From DTYU01 sp040757355 (GTDB lineage Bacteria; Bacillota; Desulfotomaculia; Desulfotomaculales; Ammonificaceae), in assembly GCA_040757355.1 (NCBI GenBank), contig JBFLWY010000011.1, positions 9,021-73,020 of the forward strand: DNA of 64,000 nt. The letters run 5' to 3'. The position numbers and the translations under genes are program-made. Position 1 is the first letter of the stretch; each line of letters opens with the position of its first letter. This document shows positions 8,770 to 18,394 of the stretch, piece after piece. A model generated the notes under the pieces. The model searched no databases, had not been told where the DNA came from, and worked only from the letters and a program-made list of their open reading frames with translations.

Positions 8770-9732
8770 TTGCACATCAAGGATATTTTTGCATCAAGAA
8801 GGCCGGTTATTTCTTTTGAGATTTTCCCCCCGAAGGGCGAGGACAGGGCTGACCTTGTTTCCCGACTGATGGCAGAACTCAAGGTTTTTGCCCCGTCGTT
8901 CATCAGCGTAACCTACGGTGCGGGCGGCACCACCAGGGATACTTCCATCGAAGTGGCTTCTATCATCAGCGGCTTCGGGTTCGAGGTGTTGTCCCACCTG
9001 ACCTGTGTGGGTCATTCTGCCGGCGAAATTGACGCCATTCTAGACCGCCTCCGTGCTGCGGGAATTGAAAACATTCTCGCCCTGCGCGGCGACCCGCCGA
9101 AAGGGGTCGAATACTACGATTATTCCAGGGGCGATTTCAGGTACGCCATAGACCTCATCAGGCATATTCGTAACAAAGGCTTTTTCGGTATCGGGGCTGC
9201 CGCTTACCCTGAAGGACACATGGCTGCCCCGCGTATCAGTACGGACTGGGTGCATCTGAAGGAAAAGGTGGACGCCGGAGCAGAATTCCTGGTTACCCAG
9301 CTCTTCTTCGATAACCGGGTTTTTTACCACTTCATGGAAAGCGTTCGTGGCATGGGAATTACCTGTCCTATAGCCGCCGGTATCATGCCTGTATTAAACG
9401 CCGATACCATCAAGCGTATAGTCGGTCTGTGCGGCGCTTCGATTCCCGCTACACTTGCCATCATGCTCGATAAGTACGCCCACGACCCGGAAGGGTTGGC
9501 AGAGGCGGGAATCGAGTACGCTACGGCGCAGGTCGAGGACCTCATCGAGAACGACGTTGACGGGGTTCATTTTTATACGCTCAACAGGTCGGAATGGGTG
9601 GCCAGGGTCTTGCGGGACGTGGGTATCGGCTTGCCTGGGGGCATACCGGAAACCTGGGAGATGTGGCCGCCTGAACCCGGCAAGTGGTTGCCGCACGCAG
9701 TAAGGGAGCAGTTCGACGGGGACGCGTTGTAG
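8770..9732 (+). CDS. metF: methylenetetrahydrofolate reductase, stand-alone MetF
   Basis: A 320-residue FAD enzyme of the classical MetF family, interconverting methylene-THF and methyl-THF. Motifs: ISFEIFPPKG at the N-terminus, FISVTYGAGGTT, HLTCVGHS, ILALRGDPP, and FLVTQLFFDN. TTG start behind AGGAGG at 8758-8763. It has no MetV partner and stands alone between two long intergenic stretches, so it is more likely to serve methionine synthesis with a soluble donor than the operon-encoded MetF at 1.6-2.5 kb. The division of labour is inference. Confidence 0.92.
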   Translation: MHIKDIFASRRPVISFEIFPPKGEDRADLVSRLMAELKVFAPSFISVTYGAGGTTRDTSIEVASIISGFGFEVLSHLTCVGHSAGEIDAILDRLRAAGIENILALRGDPPKGVEYYDYSRGDFRYAIDLIRHIRNKGFFGIGAAAYPEGHMAAPRISTDWVHLKEKVDAGAEFLVTQLFFDNRVFYHFMESVRGMGITCPIAAGIMPVLNADTIKRIVGLCGASIPATLAIMLDKYAHDPEGLAEAGIEYATAQVEDLIENDVDGVHFYTLNRSEWVARVLRDVGIGLPGGIPETWEMWPPEPGKWLPHAVREQFDGDAL

Positions 9733-9945
9733 TCCCGGTAAAAGCAGCATAGTTCCGGGAGCCTTTGCACACGGGGTTGAGTACGGGGTAAGTTGTGGGT
9801 GGCAGGATGAATAGTTATCTTCGGGTTTGGATGTGCGCGGGAGTTAAGATGCTGATACGTTAACAAACCTGGACCCCGGTCAAGTGTTGACTTGGAGGAG
9901 CCATAGAGGCCCCTATTTTGTAATAATTACCCATGCAATACCGGC
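9733..9945. other. intergenic, nothing recognised
   Basis: About 210 bp between the stand-alone metF and the promoter of the rny leader. No open frame with a ribosome site and no clear terminator hairpin was seen. Confidence 0.3.
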
Positions 9946-9975
9946 TTGACACGCCTCTCTGAAAACTTATACAAT
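9946..9975 (+). promoter_or_regulatory. sigma-A promoter upstream of rny
   Basis: TTGACA at 9946-9951 and TACAAT at 9970-9975 with an 18-bp spacer. Transcription should start near 9982, giving a leader of about 170 nt before the rny TTG. Confidence 0.7.
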
Positions 9976-9981
9976 ACAATA

Positions 9982-10125
9982 AACCTGGGAGAAAATAGAA
10001 CGAACCGCCGAAAGGCAATTTGAGATAAATGGTTTGTTCCGTAAATCGCATAGTGACGGCGTTTCCTACGCATGGCCTTATAGAGCGGTGCGAGTCTTTT
10101 TCTGCCGAGGTTACTCGGTTTTTTT
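9982..10125 (+). ncRNA. candidate structured leader RNA ending in an intrinsic terminator, before rny
   Basis: The transcript can form a 9-bp stem (GAACGAACC at about 9998-10006 with GGTTTGTTC at about 10031-10039) enclosing a GCC-GAAA-GGC hairpin. It ends with CCGAG-GTTA-CTCGG followed by seven T at about 10108-10128, only about 25 bp before the rny start. A terminator between promoter and gene suggests attenuation, a riboswitch or a small RNA. I could not match it to a known riboswitch class by eye. Confidence 0.4.
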
Positions 10126-10151
10126 ATGTATAGAGAATGGGGGTGTAGTAT

Positions 10152-11690
10152 TTGCCGGAAACGGCATGGATCATCGCGATCGTCGCGGTTGTAGTGGCTT
10201 TTGCCGGTGGCTATATCGCCCGGCGCTACATTGCCGAATCCAAGGTGGCAGCCGCGGAGGAGCAAGCCCAGAGGATTATCGAAGAGGCAGCCAAAGAAGC
10301 GGAAGGCAAGAGGCGCGAGGCGGTACTGGAAGCCAAGGAAGAAGTGCTCAGACTGAAGAACGAGGCTGAGCGTGAAAACCGGGAGCGGCGACAGGAGTTA
10401 CAGCGGCTGGAAAAACGTTTGGTTCAAAAGACGGAGGCGATGGAGGCAAAGCTCGAAGCGATTCAGAAGCGGGAGGAAGGACTTACCCAAAAGGAAGCGG
10501 AGTTGGGGAATATCAAGGCCGAACTGGAAAAGATTCAAACGGCGCGGATGGCAGAGTTGGAAAAAGTCTCGGGACTTAGTCAGGAGGAGGCAAAGCAGAT
10601 CCTCCTAACGGAAGTCGAAAAGGATATTCAGCAAGAAGCAGCAATGATTATTCGTGACATGGAGGCCCGGGCCAAGGAAGAAGGAGACCGGCGCGCGAAG
10701 GAAATCATCGCACTCGCCATTCAGCGGTCCGCGGTAGATCAGGTCGGCGAAACCACGGTTTCAGTTATCCCGCTGCCCAATGATGAGATGAAAGGCCGGA
10801 TTATCGGGAGGGAAGGCCGGAACATCCGGGCTTTCGAGAACCTGACGGGAGTGGACCTTATCATTGATGATACGCCGGAAGCCGTTATCCTTTCCAGTTT
10901 CGACCCCGTCCGGCGGGAGGTTGCCCGCTTGGCACTGGAACGGCTGGTTTCCGACGGCCGGATCCACCCCGCGCGGATTGAAGAGATGGTCGAAAAGGCC
11001 CAAAGAGATGTCGACCGCCAGATTTGGGAGGCGGGTGAACAGGCCGCCTTTGAAGCAGGTGTGCCCGGCCTCCACGAGGAACTGATCAAGCTCCTTGGCA
11101 GGTTGCAGTTCCGGACGAGCTACGGGCAAAATGTCTTACGGCACTCACTTGAGGTAATGCATCTCGCAGGCTTTATGGCGGCAGAGCTCGGGGTCAACGT
11201 CACCCTTGCCAAACGCGCCGGTCTGCTGCACGATATCGGTAAGGCCATCGATAGGGAGATGGAAGGCCCGCACGTCGCAATCGGGGTGGAACTGGCCCGG
11301 AAATACGGCGAAGACCCGGAAGTGCTGCACGCCATCGCAGCGCATCATGGCGATGAAGAGCCGCACACCATAGAAGCAATGGTGGTTCAGGCGGCGGACG
11401 CTATTTCAGCGGCGCGGCCGGGTGCCCGCCGGGAGACATTGGAAGCGTACATAAAACGATTAACGAAGCTTGAAGAAATCGCCAACTCATTCCAGGGTGT
11501 GGAAAAGGCGTACGCGGTTCAGGCCGGGCGCGAGATCCGTGTCGCGGTCAAACCCGAACGGGTCGACGACTTGCTTACGGTTCGCCTTGCGCGGGATGTG
11601 GCCAAAAAAATCGAAAGCGAACTGGAATACCCGGGTCAGGTGAAAGTGGTTGTCATCCGCGAGACCAGAGCGGTGGAATATGCCAAATAG
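10152..11690 (+). CDS. rny: ribonuclease Y
   Basis: Membrane-anchored endoribonuclease that initiates mRNA decay in Firmicutes. The 512 residues show one N-terminal membrane helix (about 5-23), a long charged coiled coil (about 30-195), a KH RNA-binding domain ([13 protein letters not shown], about 216-228) and an HD metal-dependent phosphodiesterase domain with the HD pair at 360-361 ([10 protein letters not shown]). Length matches the family. The TTG start at 10152 lies behind a GGGGGTG site. The ymdB-like gene follows within about 20 bp, the usual order in this phylum. Confidence 0.97.
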   Translation: MPETAWIIAIVAVVVAFAGGYIARRYIAESKVAAAEEQAQRIIEEAAKEAEGKRREAVLEAKEEVLRLKNEAERENRERRQELQRLEKRLVQKTEAMEAKLEAIQKREEGLTQKEAELGNIKAELEKIQTARMAELEKVSGLSQEEAKQILLTEVEKDIQQEAAMIIRDMEARAKEEGDRRAKEIIALAIQRSAVDQVGETTVSVIPLPNDEMKGRIIGREGRNIRAFENLTGVDLIIDDTPEAVILSSFDPVRREVARLALERLVSDGRIHPARIEEMVEKAQRDVDRQIWEAGEQAAFEAGVPGLHEELIKLLGRLQFRTSYGQNVLRHSLEVMHLAGFMAAELGVNVTLAKRAGLLHDIGKAIDREMEGPHVAIGVELARKYGEDPEVLHAIAAHHGDEEPHTIEAMVVQAADAISAARPGARRETLEAYIKRLTKLEEIANSFQGVEKAYAVQAGREIRVAVKPERVDDLLTVRLARDVAKKIESELEYPGQVKVVVIRETRAVEYAK

Positions 11691-11707
11691 GGTTGTGGGG
11701 CTTTGTA

Positions 11708-12484
11708 ATGCGCATTTTAATGATCGGTGACGTTGTCGGACGGCCTGGGCGCCGGGCGGTGAAGGATAACCTCGGGGATATAAAGGATTCATTTCAGATA
11801 AATTTCGTAGTGGCTAACGCTGAGAACGCGGCGGGAGGAAACGGCGTCACCCGTGAAACCGCGGGTGAGCTGTTTGGCTACGGGGTCGATGCCCTTACCG
11901 GTGGGAATCACGTATGGGACAAAAAGGAGAGTTTTGATTTTATCGCCGAGGAAACCCGGCTGCTCCGTCCGGCGAATTATCCACCCGGAGTTCCAGGTAT
12001 CGGCTACAACATCTTTTCAGTGGGCGATTATAAAGTCGGTGTGGTGAACCTCTGCGGGCGGGTGTTCATGCCCGAACTTGACTGTCCTTTCCGCAAGGCG
12101 GATGAAGTATTGGCTGCCCTCAGACAGGTGACACCGATAATCATTATCGACTTCCACGCCGAGGCAACTTCCGAAAAAATGGCCTTTGGGTGGTTCATGG
12201 ACGGCAGGGCGACCGCGGTTTTCGGGACGCACACTCATGTGCAAACGGCCGACGAACGTATTCTGCCTGGAGGAACGGCCTACATCACGGATGTCGGGAT
12301 GACCGGGCCCCGCGATGGGGTGATCGGGTTCAAAAGCGACCCTATCGTTGCTAAGTACCTCACCCAGCTTCCGAAGCGTTTTGAAGTGGCCAGCGGACCC
12401 TACCAGTTTGACGCCTGCATAGTAACCGTCGACCCGGCTACCGGAAGAGCCCTGGATATTCAGCGGATAAAAAACATTGAATGA
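11708..12484 (+). CDS. ymdB: YmdB family metallophosphoesterase
   Basis: Calcineurin-like phosphoesterase of the TIGR00282/YmdB family; B. subtilis YmdB hydrolyses 2',3'-cAMP and affects biofilm and motility decisions. Metal-binding motifs visible: MIGDVVGRPGR, NAENAAGG, LTGGNHVWDKKE, IIIDFHAEATSEK and FGTHTHVQTAD. I chose the ATG at 11708, which gives the family's usual start MRILMIGD; an upstream TTG at 11693 would add five residues. Translated directly after rny and probably co-transcribed. Confidence 0.93.
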   Translation: MRILMIGDVVGRPGRRAVKDNLGDIKDSFQINFVVANAENAAGGNGVTRETAGELFGYGVDALTGGNHVWDKKESFDFIAEETRLLRPANYPPGVPGIGYNIFSVGDYKVGVVNLCGRVFMPELDCPFRKADEVLAALRQVTPIIIIDFHAEATSEKMAFGWFMDGRATAVFGTHTHVQTADERILPGGTAYITDVGMTGPRDGVIGFKSDPIVAKYLTQLPKRFEVASGPYQFDACIVTVDPATGRALDIQRIKNIE

Positions 12485-12556
12485 AAATTAACCTGCCGGA
12501 ATTCATGGCGTTCTTGGCGTCTTGGCGGTAGCTCTATTTAAGAGGAGAATAAACTG

Positions 12557-13309
12557 ATGAAGTTCTTTCAGGCCGAGGCGGTGGTGCTGAAGTCGGGTGA
12601 GCTGAAAGAAGCGGACCGGGTGCTGACGCTTTACTCACTCGAGCTCGGTAAAATCCGGGCGGTAAGCTATGGCAGCGCGCGGCTCACTAGCAGGAAGCGC
12701 GGCGCTGTGCAGCCTTTCTGCAGGTCGCGTTTTTTTATGACCAGGGGGAAGGAATTGAACCGGGTAGACCAGGTTGAACTCCTGGAGCACTTTCCAGGAA
12801 TAGAGGATGATGTGCAGCGGTTCGGTCTTGCCCATTATCTTGCCGAGTTGGTGGACGGTTTTACCGCGGATGAGGTGCCGAACAGGGCGCTTTATAAGTT
12901 GCTGGTTGAGGCGTTACGACTTGTTAGAAAAGGGGACCCGGAACTCCTTGCGCGGGCTTTCGAAATCCGCTTGCTGGCATTAACCGGCTTCAAACAGGAA
13001 TTAGAGTGCTGCGTTTCCTGCCGGGGCGCGCTCTTGCCTGAGAACGGACTATTATCCTTCAGCCCCGGAGCCGGAGGGGTGGTGTGTTCTGCATGCCGGC
13101 GGGAGCACACCGACGCCGTCGGGTTGCTGTTAGGGACGCTTTATACCCTCCGCCGTCTCGGCGAAGGGAATCTGGAGCGTGTTTTCACCGTAAAAACCGA
13201 GCCTGTTATCCGGGGAGAGCTGAATAGAATACTTCCTGACGCGGTTTCTTTTCACCTCGGTTACCGGCCGCGGGCTTTGTCCTTTCTTGACCGCCTTGTG
13301 CCGGAGTAG
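12557..13309 (+). CDS. recO: DNA repair protein RecO
   Basis: Recombination mediator that helps load RecA at gaps in the RecFOR pathway. The 250-residue protein has the N-terminal OB fold (QAEAVVLKSGELKEADRVLTLYS) and a C-terminal zinc ribbon (CCVSC ... CSACRREH). ATG start behind AGAGGAG. It lies 72 bp after ymdB and before glyQS, as in many Clostridia. Confidence 0.95.
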   Translation: MKFFQAEAVVLKSGELKEADRVLTLYSLELGKIRAVSYGSARLTSRKRGAVQPFCRSRFFMTRGKELNRVDQVELLEHFPGIEDDVQRFGLAHYLAELVDGFTADEVPNRALYKLLVEALRLVRKGDPELLARAFEIRLLALTGFKQELECCVSCRGALLPENGLLSFSPGAGGVVCSACRREHTDAVGLLLGTLYTLRRLGEGNLERVFTVKTEPVIRGELNRILPDAVSFHLGYRPRALSFLDRLVPE

Positions 13310-13421
13310 CTCACGAAACGGGCATTTTCCAGCGGAGTAGGTATTGATGTTGGTGACATTTTCTCGAGCGCTTACAGGGTGACAATATAAAACACCGATA
13401 ACACAATAGCTTTAAAAATGC

Positions 13422-13540
13422 TTGACTTTTCACGGTTTCTCTGTTAATTTTTTTGCGAGATGCAAGCTGTTACTAGCCGTATTGAGATTAAATGCCCGCC
13501 GCTGTTAGGACCCGGAAGAGCGGGGGGCTTTTGTCTTTAG
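13422..13540 (+). promoter_or_regulatory. glyQS promoter and leader hairpin
   Basis: TTGACT (13422-13427) and TAATTT (13445-13450) are 17 bp apart. About 50 bp further a strong GC-rich hairpin pairs GCCCGCCGCT (about 13494) with AGCGGGGGGC (about 13519) and is followed by TTTTGTCTTT, a possible attenuator before the glyQ ribosome site. The leader is too short for a T-box and shows no AGGGTGGNACCGCG element. Confidence 0.55.
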
Positions 13541-13556
13541 AGGAGGGGCATGCCGC

Positions 13557-14429
13557 GTGAATTTTCAGGAACTGATCTTTGCCCTTGACCGTTTTTGGGC
13601 GGACCAGGGGTGTATAATCCAGCAGCCTTATGATATTGAAAAGGGGGCGGGCACGATGAATCCCGCCACCTTTTTCAGGGTGCTGGGGCCGGAGCCGTGG
13701 CGGGTTGGTTACGTCGAGCCTTCACGCCGGCCTACCGACGGCCGCTACGGCGAAAACCCGAACCGCCTGCAGCACTACTACCAGTACCAGGTCATCCTGA
13801 AACCTTCACCCGACGACGTTATCGATGTCTACTTAGACAGCCTTCGGTTTTTAGGTATCGACCCGCTGCAGCACGACATACGCTTTGTTGAGGATAACTG
13901 GGAGTCGCCGACCCTCGGTGCCTGGGGACTGGGCTGGGAGGTCTGGCTGGACGGGATGGAGATCACGCAGTTCACATATTTTCAACAGTGCGGCGGTTAC
14001 GACCTGCGGCCTGTTTCTGCGGAGATCACCTACGGTCTCGAGCGAATTGCGACCTTCCTCCAAGGGGTGGAGAGCGTCTTCGAGATCGAATGGGCTGACC
14101 GGATCAGCTACGGCGAGATCCACCATCGGGGTGAACTGGAGCATTCCAGCTACAACTTTGATGTTGCGGATACCGCTCTTCTTTTCACCCTTTTCGACGG
14201 TTATGAAAAAGAGGCCGAGCGCGTCCTCAAGAGGGAACTCGTGCTGCCGGCCTATGACTACGTGCTCAAGTGTTCGCATACCTTCAACCTCCTGGACGCG
14301 CGGGGCGCGATCAGCGTAACCGAGCGTACGGGTTTTATCGCGCGGATCCGGGCGCTGGCCCGGGCCTGCGCGCGGCGGTACCTCGCCCAGCGAGAAGCAT
14401 TGGGCTATCCGCTGATGAAGAGGGGGTAA
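13557..14429 (+). CDS. glyQ: glycyl-tRNA synthetase alpha subunit
   Basis: Catalytic subunit of the tetrameric class II glycyl-tRNA synthetase; forms glycyl-adenylate and charges tRNA-Gly. The 290 residues match the family nearly end to end ([59 protein letters not shown]). GTG start 8 bases after AGGAGGGG. Followed 6 bp later by glyS. Confidence 0.97.
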   Translation: MNFQELIFALDRFWADQGCIIQQPYDIEKGAGTMNPATFFRVLGPEPWRVGYVEPSRRPTDGRYGENPNRLQHYYQYQVILKPSPDDVIDVYLDSLRFLGIDPLQHDIRFVEDNWESPTLGAWGLGWEVWLDGMEITQFTYFQQCGGYDLRPVSAEITYGLERIATFLQGVESVFEIEWADRISYGEIHHRGELEHSSYNFDVADTALLFTLFDGYEKEAERVLKRELVLPAYDYVLKCSHTFNLLDARGAISVTERTGFIARIRALARACARRYLAQREALGYPLMKRG

Positions 14430-14435
14430 CTCGGG

Positions 14436-16508
14436 ATGCAGGACTTTTTATTGGAAATCGGCACTGAGGAGATTCCGGCCCGTTTCATGCCCGGTGCGCT
14501 TGCTGAGCTGGCGGAGAAGGCGGCGGCGCTTCTGAAGGAAGCACGGTTAGGGCACGGTGCCGTTAAGACCTTTGGTACCCCGCGGCGCCTCGTGCTTTTC
14601 GTGGAAGAGGTCGCGGAGGGGCAGGAACCGCGGGTAGAAGCGGTAAAAGGACCCCCGCGCCGGAGCGCTTTTGACGAATCGGGCCGGCCTACTAAAGCGG
14701 CGACCGGGTTTGCCAGGAGCCAGGGAGTCGAGGTGCCGGACCTGGTTGTGCGGAAGGTAGGGGAAACGGAATACGTCTTTGCGGTTGTAGAGGACCCCGG
14801 CCGCCCGGCGGTCGAAGTATTGGCAGACCTCTGCCCCCGGTTGATAACGGGTATTACTTTTCCCAAACCGATGCGGTGGGGTGACAGCGAGATCCGCTTT
14901 GTCAGGCCGATCCGCTGGCTGGTCGCTCTTTACGGCGACCAGGTAGTAGAGTTTGCACTCGACGGTCTGCGGTCCGGGCGTCAGTCCACCGGCCACCGGT
15001 TTCTCTCACCGGGGGCGGTACCGGTCAAAAACCCGGCCGATTACTTTTCCCTGATGGCAGAGCGGTTTGTCATGGTTGACCTGGCCGAGAGACGGCGGGT
15101 GATTCAGGAAGGAATAGAAGCCCTGGCGGCTGCGGAAGGCGGTTTTGTGCCGCGGGATGAAGATCTCCTGGAGGAGGTGGTCAACCTGGTGGAATACCCA
15201 ACCGCCTTTTGCGGTCATTTTCCGGGAAAATACCTCGCCCTGCCCCGGCCGGTATTAATTACCGTAATGCGCGAGCACCAGCGGTACTTCCCTGTTTGCA
15301 GGGAAAACGGGAATCTGCTCCCGCGCTTCCTTACGGTGCACAACAGTGCTCCTGAGCACACGGCGACCATCCGCCGGGGAAATGAACAGGTTATCCGCGC
15401 CCGGCTCGCGGATGCCGCGTTTTTCTACCGGGAAGATACCGCCAGGCCCTTGGCTGAACGGGTCGAAGGCCTGAAAAAGGTGGTCTACCAGGAGGCTTTG
15501 GGAACGCTTTATGACAAAACAGAACGTCTCGGCGCTCTTACCGCATATCTGTGCAGGACGCTTGGTATCAGCCGAGACGACGAAGCCGTTGTTTCCCGGG
15601 CGGCATACCTGTCGAAGGCCGACCTGCTCACCAGTATGGTATACGAGTTTCCAGAACTTCAAGGGGTCATGGGAAAGGAGTACGCCTTAAAAGACGGGGA
15701 GCCGGATGCGGTCGCGGAGGCCCTTCATGAACAGTACCTGCCCCGGTTCGCCGGCGATACCCTCCCGGCGACAGTACCCGGGCGCATCCTGAGCATCGCC
15801 GACAAGATCGATAATCTGGTGGGCTGTTTCGGCACCGGGCTCATCCCAACGGGCTCCCAGGACCCATACGCACTGCGGCGGCAGGCTCTCGGCATCTGTT
15901 CAATTATTTTGGAGGGCGGGCTGCACTTCTCTCTAAACGAGTTGATCCTGAACGCTTACCGGGAGTACCGCGACCGGTTGAAACGAGATGCGGGGGCGGT
16001 CTTGGATGAACTTGTTGAGTTTTGTAAACAGCGGCTGCGGGGCATATTTGAAGAGCGTGGAATCTCCACGGAGGTAACAGAAGCGGTTCTCGCGGCGGGA
16101 ATAGACGATGTGGACGCCGCGTGGCGGCGGGCTGAGGCCTTACAGGCCTTTCGCGGGGAGCCTCTCTTTGCAGACCTGTACACTGCCTACACGCGGGCCG
16201 CGAACCTTTCACGGACTGCGCCGGAAAGAGAGCCGGACCCCGCCGACTTCGTGGACCCGGCAGAGGGGCGTTTGTACGGAACGGTGCTCGATTTACGGGA
16301 GACGGTCGCGCCGGACGTAAAGAGGTACGCTTACAGGAGCGTTTTGCAAAAGCTATGCGCCCTGCGCGAACCGGTGGACACGTTTTTCGATGCGGTACTC
16401 GTAATGGACGACAACCGTACCCTCCGGGAAAACAGGCTTGCCTTGTTACGGTCGGTGGTGCAACTGGTCCGTCTGGTGGCCGACCTGTCAAAGATTCCGG
16501 TTGCGTGA
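14436..16508 (+). CDS. glyS: glycyl-tRNA synthetase beta subunit
   Basis: The beta subunit binds tRNA-Gly and completes the alpha2-beta2 enzyme. The 690-residue protein starts with the family signature FLLEIGTEEIPARFMPGAL and contains PKPMRWGDSEIRFVRPIRW and VMREHQRYFPV. The HD-like central part and the C-terminal DALR-type anticodon region are present, and length is normal. Co-transcribed with glyQ; a terminator lies 30 bp after the stop. Confidence 0.97.
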   Translation: MQDFLLEIGTEEIPARFMPGALAELAEKAAALLKEARLGHGAVKTFGTPRRLVLFVEEVAEGQEPRVEAVKGPPRRSAFDESGRPTKAATGFARSQGVEVPDLVVRKVGETEYVFAVVEDPGRPAVEVLADLCPRLITGITFPKPMRWGDSEIRFVRPIRWLVALYGDQVVEFALDGLRSGRQSTGHRFLSPGAVPVKNPADYFSLMAERFVMVDLAERRRVIQEGIEALAAAEGGFVPRDEDLLEEVVNLVEYPTAFCGHFPGKYLALPRPVLITVMREHQRYFPVCRENGNLLPRFLTVHNSAPEHTATIRRGNEQVIRARLADAAFFYREDTARPLAERVEGLKKVVYQEALGTLYDKTERLGALTAYLCRTLGISRDDEAVVSRAAYLSKADLLTSMVYEFPELQGVMGKEYALKDGEPDAVAEALHEQYLPRFAGDTLPATVPGRILSIADKIDNLVGCFGTGLIPTGSQDPYALRRQALGICSIILEGGLHFSLNELILNAYREYRDRLKRDAGAVLDELVEFCKQRLRGIFEERGISTEVTEAVLAAGIDDVDAAWRRAEALQAFRGEPLFADLYTAYTRAANLSRTAPEREPDPADFVDPAEGRLYGTVLDLRETVAPDVKRYAYRSVLQKLCALREPVDTFFDAVLVMDDNRTLRENRLALLRSVVQLVRLVADLSKIPVA

Positions 16509-16540
16509 CGGGGTTTTTTATTACCTTTTCCGTAAAACTG

Positions 16541-16563
16541 CGGGGCGGAGTTCCGCCCCGTTT
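16541..16563 (+). terminator. intrinsic terminator after glyS
   Basis: CGGGGCGGA and TCCGCCCCG form a 9-bp stem with a short loop, followed by a brief T run (TTTC). Confidence 0.6.
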
Positions 16564-16853
16564 CAAACCGCACAATTGAAATTCGGTCATTTGTGCTGAT
16601 GTAATAGGCATGACCGCCATCACTTCCACTTACATCCTTGAGAAAAGCTGTTCAGAATTCTTTTAAACAGCCGATTAAGCCTTGTGCAAAAAACTTTTTC
16701 TTGGTGCAGGAAAATACAGTGTAACATAGTAGAATAATTTAGTAATACTTTTAGGGCCCAAAGGGACAATTAGTATGGCATACTTGGGCGCAGGTGCGCG
16801 TATATTTTGAGAATGGTTTGGTATTTGTGTTCCAGGTTGTCGGCGGAGAGGGT

Positions 16854-17498
16854 GTGAGGGTGTTGGAGCTGACCCGGCGGCAAGAAACCATTTTGGGGAT
16901 TGTTAAAAGCGAAGGACCAATTACCAGCGAGCAGCTTGCAGAGCGTCTTAAGTTAACGAGGGCTACTCTCCGCCCGGACCTGGCTATTCTGACTATGGCC
17001 GGTCTTTTGGAAGCAAGACCGCGCGTCGGGTATTATTACAGCGGGAAATCGCCTAACGAAGTCGTGGCTGCGCGGGTTCGCCGCTACAAGGTAGGCGAAC
17101 TGCAATCACGGCCGATAGTTGTTAACGACCAGGTTTCAGTCCACGATGCGACCGTCACCATGTTTCTCGAGGACGTAGGAACGCTGTTCGTGGTTCGGGA
17201 GGGAGGACTCCTTGAGGGTGTTATCTCCCGGAAGGACCTGTTGAAAATGGGCCTCGGCGGCCAGGACATGCGCGACCTCCCGGTTAGCGTGATCATGACC
17301 CGGTTACCTAAAATCATTACTACTTCACCGGAGGAGCCTGCCTGGGAAGCCGCCCGTAAGCTTGTCGACCATGAAGTGGATGCCCTGCCGGTGGTGGAGT
17401 CTGTTGCGGGGGGGCAAAAGAACGACCTGCTTGTTGTCGGGCGCTTTAGTAAGACGACGGTGACCCGGCTTTTCGTAGAAATCTGTGAAAGGCGGTAG
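16854..17498 (+). CDS. ccpN: CcpN-type HTH and CBS-domain transcriptional repressor
   Basis: Repressor of gluconeogenic genes in Firmicutes. It has an N-terminal winged HTH (QETILGIVKSEGPITSEQL, then LTRATLRPDLAIL) and two CBS domains that probably sense adenine nucleotides. I chose the GTG at 16854 because CcpN proteins begin just before the ELTRRQ segment and GGCGGAGAG lies upstream; a GTG at 16860 is also possible, and the frame is open back to 16794. It precedes ppsR by a few bases and then PEP synthase, the conserved yqzB-yqfL arrangement, so control of pyruvate/PEP conversion is likely. Confidence 0.9.
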   Translation: MRVLELTRRQETILGIVKSEGPITSEQLAERLKLTRATLRPDLAILTMAGLLEARPRVGYYYSGKSPNEVVAARVRRYKVGELQSRPIVVNDQVSVHDATVTMFLEDVGTLFVVREGGLLEGVISRKDLLKMGLGGQDMRDLPVSVIMTRLPKIITTSPEEPAWEAARKLVDHEVDALPVVESVAGGQKNDLLVVGRFSKTTVTRLFVEICERR

Positions 17499-17504
17499 GA
17501 GACT

Positions 17505-18338
17505 TTGGCGGTTTTGCAAAATAGGGTACAACCGGTGATTTACATAGTGTCCGATTCGATCGGCGAAACGGCGGAGCTTGTAGGAAAGGCGGCGGCCAGC
17601 CAGTTCGACTCGGGCGGCGCGGAAATCCGGAGGGTTCCCTATGTAAGTCACCCTGAAGAGATCCCGGAGATTGTGGCGCAGGCGGCCCAGGAGTCAGGGG
17701 TTATAATTTTTACCCTTGTAATGCCTAACCTTAGGAAAAGTCTCTTATCCGAAGCGGCAAAGTACGGCCTGCCGGCGGTGGACATTTTGGGTCCGGTGCT
17801 GAACGCGTTGCGGTGGGTGACCGGACGTGAACCCCGGTTTGAGCCCGGATTGATGCGGAAGGTTGACGAGGAATACTTTCGCCGGGTGGAGGCCATTGAA
17901 TTTGCCGTTAAGTACGACGACGGGAAGGACCCGCGGGGAATCACCGAGGCGGACGTCGTTATCTTAGGTGTTTCCCGTACGGGCAAAACGCCGCTCTGTA
18001 TGTACCTGGCACACAAGCGGATCAAGGCGGCAAACATACCACTCGTTCCGGAGGTGCCGGTGCCGCCGGAGCTTTTTACCCTTTCGTCTAACAGGGTGGT
18101 AGGGTTGACGATCCAGCCCGATTACCTGGTGTGGATCCGGCGGGAGAGATTAAGAACCCTCGGGTTGCCCGCCGAAGCGGAATACGCACACGAGGAACGC
18201 GTTCAGAAGGAATTAGCCTATGCAGAGGAGGTGATGCACCGGATCGGTTGTACGGTCATCGACGTCACCGGTAAAGCGGTGGAAGAAACAGCGAGCAGGG
18301 TATTAGAAATTTACTACCGGGGCCAGCGCCGCCGCTGA
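17505..18338 (+). CDS. ppsR: PEP synthase / pyruvate phosphate dikinase regulatory protein (kinase-phosphorylase)
   Basis: DUF299 family enzyme that inactivates its target by ADP-dependent phosphorylation of a threonine and reactivates it by phosphate-dependent dephosphorylation. The 277 residues show the N-terminal [14 protein letters not shown] and the P-loop [10 protein letters not shown]. The target is almost certainly the PEP synthase encoded next. TTG start after TAGGAGA. Compact with ccpN (6 bp gap). Confidence 0.95.
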   Translation: MAVLQNRVQPVIYIVSDSIGETAELVGKAAASQFDSGGAEIRRVPYVSHPEEIPEIVAQAAQESGVIIFTLVMPNLRKSLLSEAAKYGLPAVDILGPVLNALRWVTGREPRFEPGLMRKVDEEYFRRVEAIEFAVKYDDGKDPRGITEADVVILGVSRTGKTPLCMYLAHKRIKAANIPLVPEVPVPPELFTLSSNRVVGLTIQPDYLVWIRRERLRTLGLPAEAEYAHEERVQKELAYAEEVMHRIGCTVIDVTGKAVEETASRVLEIYYRGQRRR

Positions 18339-18394
18339 TCATTCATCTGAAGGAGGAACCGTCTTTTGCATGGGTTCCGTTGAAATAAGAATAA

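Noticed and set aside
13450..13556. T-box riboswitch before glyQS
   Set aside because: The leader is about 100 nt and lacks the AGGGTGGNACCGCG element and specifier loop.
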